Shown here in pieces: positions 1 to 9,679 of a stretch of 31,303 bases of DNA; within the stretch, counting starts at the first letter, position 1, and every line of letters starts with the position of its first letter. The DNA is taken from the NCBI GenBank assembly GCA_002633005.1, contig NMRA01000734.1:133984-165286 (forward strand), read 5' to 3'. Position numbers and translations under genes: made by a program. The DNA is from Phoronis australis. Taxonomy: Eukaryota; Phoronida; Phoronidae. Under the pieces are notes generated by a model. That model was not told the DNA's origin. It was given only the letters and a program-made list of their open reading frames with translations, and did not search any database.

Positions 1-1108
1 TTGGAAAAGGAAAATTTCAAACGAAATGCTGGTAGGTTAGAAAATTATCCTTGGAGTGCACGTGACCTCCCGTTCCGAGAACACTATATAGCACTGGAAA
101 ACGTTATCACGTGACGCACGTGTTAGGTAACCTTACACTCATCGACAGTATTCGGAATAAATGTGTTCAGTTAACTTTCTGGACGGCATTTATTAAGTAC
201 ATATGCACTAATCTAGGGCAAAACAGTCCCATTCAAATTTGTCCTGAGCACCAGATCTTGCATATTTATTGCATGTTGTTGGGGTGCACTTGACGTAATA
301 GACTGGGCTACTGGTACTAGCTTATTCCTATTCCGTAAATTTATCAAAAACGTGTTTTGCCGAGAAAGCTATATTCTAGCAAAACAATGTATTATTAATG
401 ACGTGACGGGTTTCGTATGCCACCCACGTGACAGCCATATTTGTTTTGGTCGCCTGTTGTGCTTCACAAGTTCGCAAAAATGATTAAAATTACGCTGTAA
501 ACAAACAGGTATGTCACATTTTCTAAACATGAAGTAAATATCAGCTTTATTCTAGTACATCAACAGAAATTGGAACATAATTACCGCGCATTCTGTACGA
601 ATTTTGACCTCAAGTGGCAATCGATGCCCGCTTAACTTTAAAGCCGTTTTTCTCGGCTCGTGATTTCAGGGTAATGACAAGATTCTCAGACCTATTTTTC
701 CGCAACACGTGAGTCAATTTTTACGAAATTTGAAATCCTCTAGAAGTAAAGTAAAATCGCTTGCCAGGGTTTTTTGATGCATGGACCATATTTTTATTTA
801 TTAGACGGAAAGTGACCAAATGAGAGAAAGATGCGTGCTTGCAACAACTCACACGCAAAAATGCAACAAAATCAAGATTATAATGTAGAATATTGGGTAA
901 GGAAACAGCTGATGATAATCCCTGTGCATTTTGAAAAAAAATCGCGGTGAAATTTGATTTTTTGAAAATTATAAAATGCGATATTTAGAAAATAACGAAT
1001 AACGAAGTACAATAAAAACTTTTTTTTCGATTTTTGTCACTTTCAGAGTCATTTCTAACTAGTTAAAACCCCTTTTATACTTATTATAGATAGGAACCTG
1101 GAGATTTT
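1..1108. other. non-coding, no gene seen
   Basis: Short open frames here are not protein-like on either strand. The stretch is AT-rich with several A and T runs, and has CACGTG-type E-box words near 60, 110 and 426. I see no repeat unit or element end. Confidence 0.6.
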
Positions 1109-1174
1109 ACCAGTGTATACACCTCACTTGACCAGTGTATACACCTCCCTTGACCAGTGTATCCACCTCGTCCC
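1109..1174. repeat. 22-bp tandem repeat, three copies
   Basis: Three head-to-tail copies of a 22-bp unit that begins ACCAGTGTATACACCTC. The first two differ by one base near the end; the third has diverged in its last third. No role can be inferred. Confidence 0.85.
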
Positions 1175-1724
1175 TTAAGCTGAAAACTCAAATACGATGA
1201 ATGATCGTTTCATTTAGTGCAAATTTTGAAATGAAAATAGATAATTCCACAACAATTAACAAAGCTTAACCTTCCTTTAATCACCGCGATATAAAGGTGA
1301 AACTTTAGTCATAAGCATTATCAATAATTTAATCATAAGCTTTTTTCACTGCAAAGTCATCCGAGTCCGTCCAAAAAATTTGAAAAGCGGACTATTGAGG
1401 GACGAGCGGAAAGGAGCAATTTCTGGAGAGAAAGGCGTCGAATGTGACTTCAGTTCCGTACCAAGCCGGTTTGAGACATCCATGTTATTTCCATCGATTC
1501 AAACTTAAACGTCAAATGGGTAGAAACTTTCAAGGTCGTTGTTAAAACGACGCACTTCAAAACTGCACGCTATGATACTATTCGAAGTACGACAATCCCG
1601 ATTCCGTTTACAGTACATCAATTTCAGTACGACCGTTATTCACTATAAGTTAAGGACGTATAACGTGGTCAGATTTTGAAACATCGACTCTCGACCCTCT
1701 TGAGAATCCTTCCAGTCAATCGGA

Positions 1725-1973
1725 GGCCAAGTACGACATAAGTCCGATTTATTGCTGTAATGATTTGCGATTTATTCCAGTTATAATTCTTAAACCAATC
1801 AGAAGCCATGAATAATTACTGTAATAAATATTCATTACTGTAATTAATATTTATTCCAGTAATGAACATTTATTACAGTAATTATTCCTGGCTTCTGGTT
1901 GCCTAAAGAATTATTACTGGAATAAATCGGGGAAAAATTGCAGTAATAAATCGGACTTACTTCGCACTTGGCC
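1725..1973. mobile_element. palindromic foldback MITE, copy 1
   Basis: The two ends are imperfect inverted copies starting GGCCAAGT(A/G)CGA and continuing through (C/A)(A/G)TAAGTCCGATTTATT. The complementarity runs through most of the element, including the blocks around TTATTCCAGT and the CCAATCAGAAGCCA-like word. It has no coding capacity. About 249 bp, with long terminal inverted repeats and an AT-rich interior, fits a non-autonomous foldback element or MITE. The superfamily is not assigned because no clear target-site duplication is visible. Confidence 0.75.
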
Positions 1974-1981
1974 TATAGTTA

Positions 1982-2200
1982 GCCAAGTGCGACTTAAGTC
2001 CGATGCATTTATTACAGTAATTATTTCTGACATCTGATTGGTTGATTTATTCCAGTAATGAATACTTATTTTAGGAATAAATATTTATTTCAGTAATAAA
2101 TATTTATAACGGTAATTATTTATGGCATCTGATTGGCTAAAGAATTATTACTGGAATAAATTGCGAACTGTAATAAATAGGACTTATGTCGCACTTGGCC
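1982..2200. mobile_element. palindromic foldback MITE, copy 2
   Basis: A second member of the family at 1725-1973, only 8 bp away. Its ends read GCCAAGTGCGACTTAAGTCC and, on the opposite strand, GGCCAAGTGCGACATAAGTC. The interior shares the TTATTACAGTAATTATT and ATCTGATTGG words with copy 1. The two copies differ by many substitutions and about 30 bp in length, so they are old or separate insertions rather than a recent duplication. Confidence 0.75.
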
Positions 2201-2616
2201 TACGATACCCGTCCACGTCCGTCCAGATCCTGCTCTTACAGTTTTTTTTTTGGTAATAAGGTCCACAACAAATGCGCGCATGTGGCGAAATTCTCAGATT
2301 TCTGTGTCCTAGCCCCCCAACTCAAAAATCCTGGATTCGCCCCTGGGTACGGGAGATTGCGCATGACATTTAATGTAAGTTTGCACTCAGTTTTAGAACG
2401 TGGTGACAAATTTAGAACGTATTAAAGAGTTCCCACCATGAATCTTCTTAGTTTTTGAGGTTTCAGTTCGCTAATATGAAACGAATTCCATGAAGTCTAA
2501 CTAAATAGGCCTAAGCACTTTTTATGCCAAATAGTAGTGAATTTTTTAATTTTAAAGAAAAACTAGTTATTTCTAAGTTTCCCGCCAAATGATGCAATGG
2601 GTGGAAGACCACCACT
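2201..2616. other. non-coding spacer with a transposon-end fragment
   Basis: No gene is seen. At 2311-2345 lies a terminal fragment of a transposon family that is seen again at 19742-19774: a C-run, then CAA(C/T)TCAAAA(A)TCCTGGAT, then CGC(C/T)CCTG. No matching opposite end is recognisable nearby. Confidence 0.5.
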
Positions 2617-2752
2617 CATATTCCCGAGGAAACACGGTTAACGGACCGCCAAACGGGTCACGGACAAAATGGAGATGTCAGCTGACCCAGGAAGCCGATG
2701 AGTCCGTGACCCGTGTTTGGCGGTCCGTTAACCGTGTTTCCTCGTGAATATG
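2617..2752. repeat. long inverted repeat (hairpin)
   Basis: Arms 2617-2665 and 2702-2752 are complementary over about 49 bp, with one mismatch and a 2-nt indel. They start CATATTC(C/A)CGAGGAAACA and end GGGTCACGGAC at the loop side. The loop is about 36 nt. The right arm is made of the same ~20-nt unit that continues as a degenerate tandem array, so the left arm looks like an inverted piece of that array. Confidence 0.85.
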
Positions 2753-2900
2753 AGTCCGTGTCCCGTGTATTTGGGTGCGTGGATCGTGTTTTGTGAGTCT
2801 GTTCCCGTGTTTGTGAGTCAGTGGACGGTGTTTGCAGGTCCGTAAGTCGTGTTCATGCGTCGTGTCCCGTGTTTATGAGTCCGTTGACCGTGTAGTTTAG
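2701..2900 (+). repeat. degenerate ~20-23 bp tandem repeat array
   Basis: About nine diverged copies of a unit resembling GAGTCCGTGACCCGTGTTT, for example around 2700, 2753, 2775, 2797, 2815, 2838, 2860 and 2877. Units vary from 19 to 29 bp. It reads like an aged minisatellite; no reading frame is preserved across the units. Confidence 0.7.
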
Positions 2901-2944
2901 GTACCTTGTCATTGATGCCATCTATATCTTACTCGATTTTGCAA

Positions 2945-3380
2945 GGTTCACCAGTATCTTTCTGGCATAACTTTTGCAGGGGTACTGAGGATACAAACTA
3001 AAGGAAAATGCAACAATAAATCACATTCCAATACTTTAAAACCTTGAATGTACTCGTACAACGATGTCTCGGCAAGAACATAATAAATGGTGCTACAACC
3101 TCTCGTCGAAACAAAAGTAAAATTGCCATCAGGATCAGATTTCGATCTACCATTATCAATGTGATACCATTACCCAGACACAAATCAATTAAATTTTCAC
3201 CAAAATTATTAGTTTTGACATCTTGTTTTTTCCTTAGTTTGGCGAAGTAATCCTCTACATAGACACAGCTATCTTCTATAACAGGGACATATTTTCTGCT
3301 GTCATCAGCAATGAAGTCATTGACAGTGCCAGCACGGGCATTGAAATCACCTGCAAGAATTAATCTGGCTTGGTTTAGTT
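2945..3380 (-). pseudogene. LINE-type endonuclease (EEP/APE family) relic
   Basis: Read on the minus strand, this encodes part of the endonuclease/exonuclease/phosphatase domain that nicks target DNA for non-LTR retrotransposons. Visible motifs are LILAGDFNARAG (minus-strand codons over 3334-3360) with the catalytic D and N, then NNFGENLIDLC, then FTFVSTRGCSTI and a final HFPL where SDH-x-P is expected (near 3000). The last two blocks lie in a different frame, so there is a frameshift between about 3151 and 3162. The upstream part of the domain (first catalytic E) and the reverse transcriptase are absent; the fragment stops where the Penelope-like element begins near 3380. It is a dead 3'- and 5'-truncated relic. 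Confident of the domain, not of the LINE clade. Confidence 0.8.
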
Positions 3381-3391
3381 TACCTGAAACA

Positions 3392-4720
3392 TTAAACACA
3401 AAACATATCAGCCTTATAACTAAAATTATTTTGAATGCTTTCCATTTAGGTCACATTGACAAAGACACCAAAAACTACCTCATTCCTAATGATGCTCAAC
3501 CTAGTCGCTTTTATCTCCTTCCAAAAATCCACAAAGAAGGTAATCCTGGACGACCAATTATAGCCAGCAACAACTGCCCTACAGAAAAAAATTCTCAGTT
3601 TGCCGACTACCATCTTCAGCAATTTGTCCCCACCCTTCCTTCATATGTTAAAGATACGAATCATTTTCTTAATAAAATGAAAAATATCAGTGATTTACCT
3701 AAAAATGCCCTTCTCGTAACTCTTGATGTTAAAAGCTTATACACTAATATTCCTCAACATGAAGGCATAGAAGCCTGTACCAAGTTTCTTAGTCAACGTA
3801 ATAATCCTAATGTACCTACATCTTTTATTCGCTCTCTTCTTGAACATGTACTTACCATGAATCATTTTACCTTTAATAATAATCACTATCTCCAAATATT
3901 AGGCACAGCCATGGGAACTAGGGTTGCTCCTACCTTTGCTAACCTCTTTATGGGAAATCTTGAAAACAGCTTCATCAAATCCTGCTCTGAAAAACCCCTT
4001 CTCTGGCTAAGATACATTGATGACATTTTTATGATATGGACCCATGGTCCACAAAAATTAGATGTATTTTTAGAAAATATTAACAAATTTCACCCTACTA
4101 TAAAGTTCACTCATGACATTTCTCAAAATAAAGTCTCATTTTTAGATGTAACTGTCACTCTTAATAATGATAAACTAGAAACTGACTTATTCTGTAAAGA
4201 AACTGACAAACACCAGTATCTGTCATATCACTCGTGTCATCCCTTTCATTGCAAGAAAAGCCTTCCATATAGCCTTGCCCTAAGAATTCGACGCATTTGT
4301 TCAGAAGAAACTTCCTTTAATAACCGTTTAAAAGAACTCAAGTACTATCTAATTCAACGTCATTTCCCCTTACATCTTATACACAAACAGTTTGACAAAG
4401 TCCGCTCAATTAATACACGAAATGAATCTTTAAGAACTAAAACTAAAGGCAATACTACCAATAGAATACCATTCATAACTATGTTCAATTCATGTTTAAA
4501 CGGAATTAGCCACGTCTTTAAAAATCATCTTTCTACGCTGCATATTTCCCCTCAAATGAAAAACCTATTTCCTCATCCACCTATAATTTCTTGGAGAAAA
4601 TGTAAAAATCTAAAAAATTATTTAGTTAAAGCTAATATCGACAATATACACCAAACTGACAAACCTATTAGCAACACACAATGTAACAAAACTAGGTGTA
4701 AAATGTGTAATTTTATCTAG
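3392..4720 (+). pseudogene. Penelope-like reverse transcriptase
   Basis: Telomerase-related reverse transcriptase of a Penelope-like element, which copies element RNA at a chromosomal nick. Motifs in order: a SRFYLLPKIHKEG block with PGRPI after it, LVTLDVKSLYTNIP (motif A, catalytic D), LGTAMGTRVAPTFANLFMG (motif B) and RYIDDIFMIW (motif C; YIDD codons at 4013-4024). A KTRCKMCNF-like Cys knuckle ends the frame. The frame stays open upstream to an ATG at 3311, but its first ~27 codons are antisense LINE endonuclease, so that ATG is spurious and the true N-terminus is lost. A TAG at 4718-4720 separates it from the in-frame GIY-YIG domain. The long open frame otherwise shows little decay, suggesting a fairly recent copy. 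Confidence 0.9.
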
Positions 4721-5077
4721 CCTTCACAAACCAATGAAAACTTTGAAATAAAACATTATTCTGATTGCACCACCAACACTATTATTTACCTTATAACTTG
4801 TAAGAAATATTCTATCCAATACGTAGGACAAACTCAACATAATCTACAAACTCGGTTTCGTAATCATAGATTTAACATAATACATAAAAACATTTCTGAT
4901 ACTATACTATTAGGTAATCATTTCAATTCCAAAAACCATGATATTCAAGATCTTTCTGTACAAATAATAGAAAAACTCCAACACCCCAATATCCCTCACA
5001 GAATCAAAAGAGAACAATATTGGATAGACAAACTTAATACAATAGAACCTCATGGATTGAACATAAAAACTTCTTAA
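4721..5077 (+). pseudogene. GIY-YIG endonuclease domain of the Penelope-like element
   Basis: This continues the RT frame immediately after the TAG and runs 118 codons to TAA at 5075-5077. The GIY-YIG signature appears as IIYLITC followed by YVGQT, with downstream RFRNHR (catalytic Arg region), NHF-SKNHD and EQYWIDKLNT near the end, all typical of PLE endonucleases that make the priming nick. There is no ATG close to its start, so without readthrough or RNA editing it would not be made. The coding sequence after the stop is fully open, so the stop is either recent or tolerated. Confidence 0.9.
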
Positions 5078-5280
5078 AATATGTCATTAAATTTTTTACG
5101 CAAAAATGTATCATATTCATTACACCATATCTTATATGTCAATTGTCATTTTGTGTTTGATTTTACTTTATTTCTGTTTTTGTTGACAAAGGAAGTTATT
5201 ACATCCGAAAATTTCAAATTTCAGTTGATCCATTCTTGTTGTTTTATTTACCGATTTATATTCTTCATTTCATGAAACAA

Positions 5281-6519
5281 TAGTATCCTTGGGAGGATCT
5301 GGATCGCCTTATTTAGTTTCAGATATATTTTCTACGTTAAGAAACGGGAAATTTTTGCAAACACTGTATACTAAAAAGCATTGACAATTTTGAGTTTAAA
5401 CAAATATTGCAAGCATGTTCTTTTCCCGTCTTGTTAGTTTGTGAATCTTATGACTTAGAGAGAGAGGTTATTCTTTAGACGAGTTGTTTCATGTTTTAAA
5501 AATACAAAAGAATGATAAAAGCCCTGTCTCAGACGGGTTTTCAGCCGAGCTCGTTCTGTAATGATTTAAAACACTAGTAGTATAGTAAGAGGTTTAGGAG
5601 TCTTATTTGGGACGGCATCGGGTCAAAGGTCATCCATACGAAAGGAGAAGGTCAAAGGTCACGTGGGATAACTGCAATCGTAAGGGACACCATCCGCCTA
5701 CCGGATGTGTCAATGACGTCACACCTCATGACGTAATAGGTTTAATGAGTCCCGTTAGAGAAGCACCTCGATGCACGTTTTTGCGGCTCCTCGCAACGGA
5801 TATCGAGAGCCGAAACAAAAGAGGGATGACGCTGCTGAATAAGAACAAAACTTATTTCGTGTCCCGAAATTAAGTGAGTGTCGTCGTTGTATATTGTTTG
5901 TTCTCCCTCTCATTGATCAAAAACACAGGTGTATATATACAAAATGGGATAATCACCCAACTCTACAACAGATGTCGCGTAAAGTCTAACCCAGAACCCG
6001 ACGGTACTAAGCGAATCCTATGAATAATAAGAGGCGACCAGCTAAAACAGAACATAAAACTGATAGTGTTTAAACGTGTATTCATGACAAAGAACGAATA
6101 CACTACAAAATCATCATTCGAATATTGTACAGAAATCATCAAGACGTTCAGAATCCGTTAAAGGAGTCTATAGCAAATTATTAAATGTCCGAATAAATGT
6201 TCAAAGGTCCAGTGGTGACGCCGTCGTCGAACACTCGTCATTTGGGATAAAAGTAGGTGAACGCGCACCTCTCTTGTATAGAAAAGAATCTTTTCATGTT
6301 TAAGCGAGTATTACTAACAGCATGGAAAACTGAATAAAGACGGGTGAATGCGAAGGATGACGTGAAGTTTTCGTTTCACAAAACAAACCAACGTCTGAGC
6401 TTTGAAAAATCTTACATAATCATCGTCTGGGCTGACACAAACCCTAGGGTTCATTAAGTACATTTTGAACCCGTCTGCGAATTTTGCACTTCAATAGTGT
6501 GCTGGATGCTTAAAAAAAA
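5281..6519. other. non-coding spacer
   Basis: No convincing gene. An 88-codon open frame at 5607-5873 has low-complexity, repeat-driven composition (two copies of a GGTCAAAGGTCA word) and no family resemblance. A consensus cAMP-response palindrome TGACGTCA occurs near 5714. The rest is unstructured. Confidence 0.5.
5620..5661 (+). promoter_or_regulatory. paired DR1 nuclear-receptor-type motifs
   Basis: Two direct repeats of the AGGTCA half-site with 1-bp spacing: GGGTCAAAGGTCA at 5620-5632 and AGGTCAAAGGTCA at 5649-5661. A third perfect copy is at 13412-13424. DR1 is the known binding site class of RXR, HNF4 and PPAR/COUP-type receptors. No nearby promoter is recognised, and the word may simply be part of a dispersed repeat, so function is unproven. 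Confidence 0.35.
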
Positions 6520-6760
6520 AATTCACCAAACATGCCTTTCTTGTTACTAGGTCTATTACGTGCGTTTCGAACCAAGAACTGGGCACACGCGCGTCGCAAA
6601 TAAATGATCGTCCATAAACAATTAATATGTTGAATACTTTCATAAATTTCGCCAAACAAGTTTCTTGATACTTGTTACGTGTATTTCGAACCGAACAACA
6701 AGGCACACACGCGTCGCAAATAAATGATTGTCCATGTACTATTAGGTGCTACGCAACGTG
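6520..6760 (+). repeat. two-copy ~120 bp direct repeat
   Basis: The blocks 6520-6640 and 6645-6760 are diverged direct copies. Both hold a (C/G)CCAAACA(A/T)G word, then TTTCGAACC, then CACACGCGTCGCAAA-type sequence and TAAATGAT(C/T)GTCCAT. The offset is about 119-126 bp, with small indels. The second copy lies directly upstream of the polymerase relic. Confidence 0.75.
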
Positions 6761-6785
6761 TATAGAAACACCTCGAAACGTCGCC

Positions 6786-7494
6786 ATGAGTAAACTGATG
6801 GAAAACACCAGAAAAATTAGAGATTATATCATCGATCAAGGCTTTGATTGCAAAGAGATTTGGGAATGCGAATTTGAGGATTTGAAACGGCAAAACGATA
6901 TCCTAAGTTCTTTTCTCAGAAGACGAGAGATGTCCACGGAACGTTGCTACTGCTTGACGAGCGAACAAATAAAACCATTCGTTCTAGACGGCACTCTGTT
7001 CGGGGTTGTGGAGTGTGACATCGAAGTCCCGAGCCATCTGAGAGAGCACTTTTCAGAAATACAGCCTATATCCAAGAATGTAGAAATCACCAGAGACGAC
7101 CTAGGAGACTTTATGCGGGAGTATGCCGAGAAAAAGAAAATCATGAGCCGACCACGACGATCTCTGGTAGGAAGTTTCTTCGGTAAATTCTGTTGGCGAC
7201 CCCGCTTCTGAAATGGTACCTGGAACACGGTCTGGAGATAACAAACGTCTATCAAGTGGTCGAATTTGCTCCCGTAAAATGCTTCGAGCATTTTGGAGAA
7301 GAAGTCAGCGACGCTAGGCAGGAAGGGGACAAAGACAAAAACAAAGCGATCGTAGTGCAAACTAGGGAACAACACGTATGGTAAGACGGTAACGAATCAA
7401 GAAAGACATCGTGACGTGAAATATTGCGGAGAGGCTAAGGCTCAACGGAAAGTCCAATTCCCGGAATTTAGACACGTCAACTACATCGGGGACG
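6786..7494 (+). pseudogene. family-B DNA polymerase (DNA_pol_B_2-like) relic
   Basis: Fragment of a protein-primed-type family B DNA polymerase, as encoded by Polinton/Maverick elements and related animal DNA viruses. Seen in order: a W-E-C-E-F block (around codons for EIWECEF), a GVVECDIEVP segment, SRPRRSLVGSFFG, then in another frame TPLLKWYLEHGLE and a SDAR segment, then in a third frame the motif-B-type LGNNTYGKTVTN and HRDVKYC. Frames change near 7183 and 7352, and homology ends near 7494. Motif A and motif C (DTD) are not present, so only a mid-protein piece survives. No neighbouring Polinton integrase, ATPase or capsid gene is visible. An ancient non-functional insertion; the family is fairly clear, the exact source is not. 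Confidence 0.75.
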
Positions 7495-9380
7495 CTTACT
7501 CTCACTCACGCAAACGCATACAAACTTCAAAACAAACGTCACGTGACAACAACGTGTGTTCCTCCAGAGATTTTTCTCGTGTTGCGGGCTACAATCTAAC
7601 GCAGATTTGGACTTAATCTGCAGTTAATCCAGGCTCCACAAGAACTTAAAAATCTTAGAGACGCTATTTGAAAAACTTTAGGAGGATTTTAGGTAATTTG
7701 TTGAGTCGAAACTGCATTCTTAATCAAGAATTCAAGCTCTATCGACGAATTGCGAGACCGGCAGCAACGCATTTGTCGGCGAGATTTCCCCCTGGGATTT
7801 CAGCACAATTTTCTGAAAATTGATCGTAATTTAACAACGAATTTTGACAACAATGCACCACAATTTTGTCGAAAGTAAATAATAATATTCTGCACTTTAT
7901 CTTAGCACGTTAATGCATAATGTGCGTTAAGTGCGGAGTCGACCCAGAATAGGGGATTGTGCAGAGGCATTATCCTCAAAATTGCTCAGGTTGGCTTGGT
8001 AGTGGTCAAGCGAAAACAAGTTTTTTTTCACTACCCTCCGTCGTGGAATATTTGTTAAGTTTTTTTTTCAACGGAAATATTGTTGGGCAGTTTCCAAGAT
8101 ACGTTTTCTTGCCGCCCTCAAAATGAGCGCTGCATACTTTATGCTACGAAGTCGCCAAGAATTCACTAAGTCGGCCTTTGCTACCAGCTCTACCGATGTT
8201 TCTGACCCATTTTTAGGGCAGTTCTTGATCCTTGGGAAACAGGTAGTTACTAAATTCTTTATCTCGCTAACTGGTATTATAGCAGCCAGAGTATCAAGCC
8301 GCACCTAATTATTCTGCTAGGCACACGTGCAGCTCGGGAATTAATGATTCGCTGAAGAGGGGCCAACTGTGGTGATAATTTGGGTTCTCTAGACCATGTT
8401 TTGAATGGGCATTCACTTTTGTTGCGTAAAATTAGTATCCATTCATTGTTGAGTGCGTGTATTCATATGCCTTTAATCCTAATAAAGCTCTGCACGATAG
8501 AACCCATGTGCGCGTATAACGTCACAATCATGCCTGCTAGATATCTAACAAATTTTATATGTTCGTTAACACTACTGACTGTGACAGCGTTAGATATCAG
8601 AATTGAACACCATTCTACGCTATTAAATATTATCCGCTTTAAAGAAAAAAACACTTTGTTGTTCGAAAATCACACATCATCCATCTTTTTAGAATTGCGG
8701 CTTCTGTTAGTAGTTAATTTCTCAATGTTTTTGCTGATTACTACATATTATGTTCAAAAAGACAAATAGAAGTGTACCTTTATATGCGACAAAACTGTAA
8801 TACCTAGCGGAAATACCAAGGCGATCATAAACGTTTGGTTCGGCAATATGCACTGAATTTCATTTCAAAAACGTCTTTGGGAATTCCGTGTACTGTGTTA
8901 AATAAATTCGGATTTGTTACAATGAAAATTGAAAAATATGAAAAGCACTGTCATCTGTCGTTACAGTGACGCTAAGGTGACCTTAAAATGCTTCGTGCTG
9001 GTTATTTGCGACAATCGTGTAATTCTAATAAAGGACGCTTTACGTTAACCTCCAACACTACTTGACCGAGTTAGATATCTACATGAAATTGCAACCTAAT
9101 ATCGAGTATAAATTTTCTACTGACGCAACCGTCTGCTCGCAGTGTTCCTCAGCCAGGTTGCAAAAATAGTCCCAAATAGGGACTTACCCAAGTTCCCTAT
9201 TGCGTATTTTGGACTTGCCAAAACGCAGACTGTCCTTTCTTACACTGTTTCAGTTTCATTACTAAGTCAAAGTTTGGTTTTGATAGAAATCCAGAGTGAA
9301 TTCTACTTTAAATTCTCAATAGTATCGAAAATAAATAGGGATCTTTTCATGCAACGCCCCTAATTGAAGGACTAAGTTCC
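7495..9380. other. non-coding, no gene supported
   Basis: The best candidate is a 78-codon minus-strand frame at 8068-8304 that begins right after an AG and ends at a stop. It has balanced amino-acid composition, but the plus strand is open over the same bases and no family is recognised. The rest is AT-rich without repeats I could recognise. Confidence 0.45.
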
Positions 9381-9401
9381 GGTGAACCCAGGAGATTTTT
9401 T

Positions 9402-9672
9402 ATACGCCCACATATTTATATGTGGGCGTATTATGCCATCATCCCTGTCCATCCGTCCGGCGTCCTTCCGGCTTCCGCTGCTCTATCTCCAGTTCATGTA
9501 CACGTGTATTCCTTTCACGAATGGGATGGCATGGCGACATGAGCGAACTTTCGGACGGATCCGACTATTGGTGTGCCTCCTAGTGATAGTTTCATTTTTT
9601 ACGTTCACCTCATTATGTTCAATGGTCCTCAACGGATTTTCATAAAATTTGACTGATAGGCATAATGAGGTG
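9402..9672. mobile_element. small hairpin-bearing repeat, possible MITE
   Basis: It starts with a perfect 14-bp hairpin with a 2-nt loop (9402-9431, ATACGCCCACATAT and its complement). It ends with a 12-bp inverted pair, CACCTCATTATG near 9606 and CATAATGAGGTG near 9660. The intervening CCATCCGTCCGGCGTCC stretch is like that of dispersed elements. No transposase is encoded. Boundaries are uncertain. Confidence 0.4.
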
Positions 9673-9679
9673 ATCCTAT

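Larger units (their letters stand above)
3380..5280 (+). mobile_element. Penelope-like retroelement, 5'-truncated
   Basis: A Penelope-like element (PLE) carrying a reverse transcriptase followed by a GIY-YIG endonuclease, the domain order typical of the endonuclease-positive Neptune/Poseidon-type group. The 5' part normally preceding the RT core is missing, and the element begins abruptly inside an antisense LINE endonuclease relic, as expected for 5'-truncated insertion. The 3' end is not defined; the AT-rich stretch after the stop at 5075-5077 is probably 3' UTR, and 5280 is only a guess. No hammerhead-like motif was found downstream of this copy. Confidence 0.85.

Noticed and set aside
2186-2425. 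79-codon plus-strand frame
   Set aside because: It spans a MITE end and a transposon-end fragment, so it is a chance frame.
2701-2900. CRISPR-like array of ~20-bp repeats
   Set aside because: Units are contiguous and degenerate, with no distinct spacers or cas genes, in eukaryotic-type DNA.
5079-5280. Hammerhead ribozyme downstream of the plus-strand Penelope-like copy
   Set aside because: No CUGANGA/GAAA pair in correct order was found.
5607-5873. 88-codon frame with Cys and Arg
   Set aside because: Composition is driven by DR1-like repeats and no domain is seen.
6540-6740. tRNA-like B-box words (GGTTCGAA) on the minus strand
   Set aside because: No A-box at proper spacing and no cloverleaf could be drawn.
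8068-8304. 78-codon minus-strand frame preceded by AG, plausible last exon
   Set aside because: The plus strand is equally open, no family is recognised and no upstream exon is seen.
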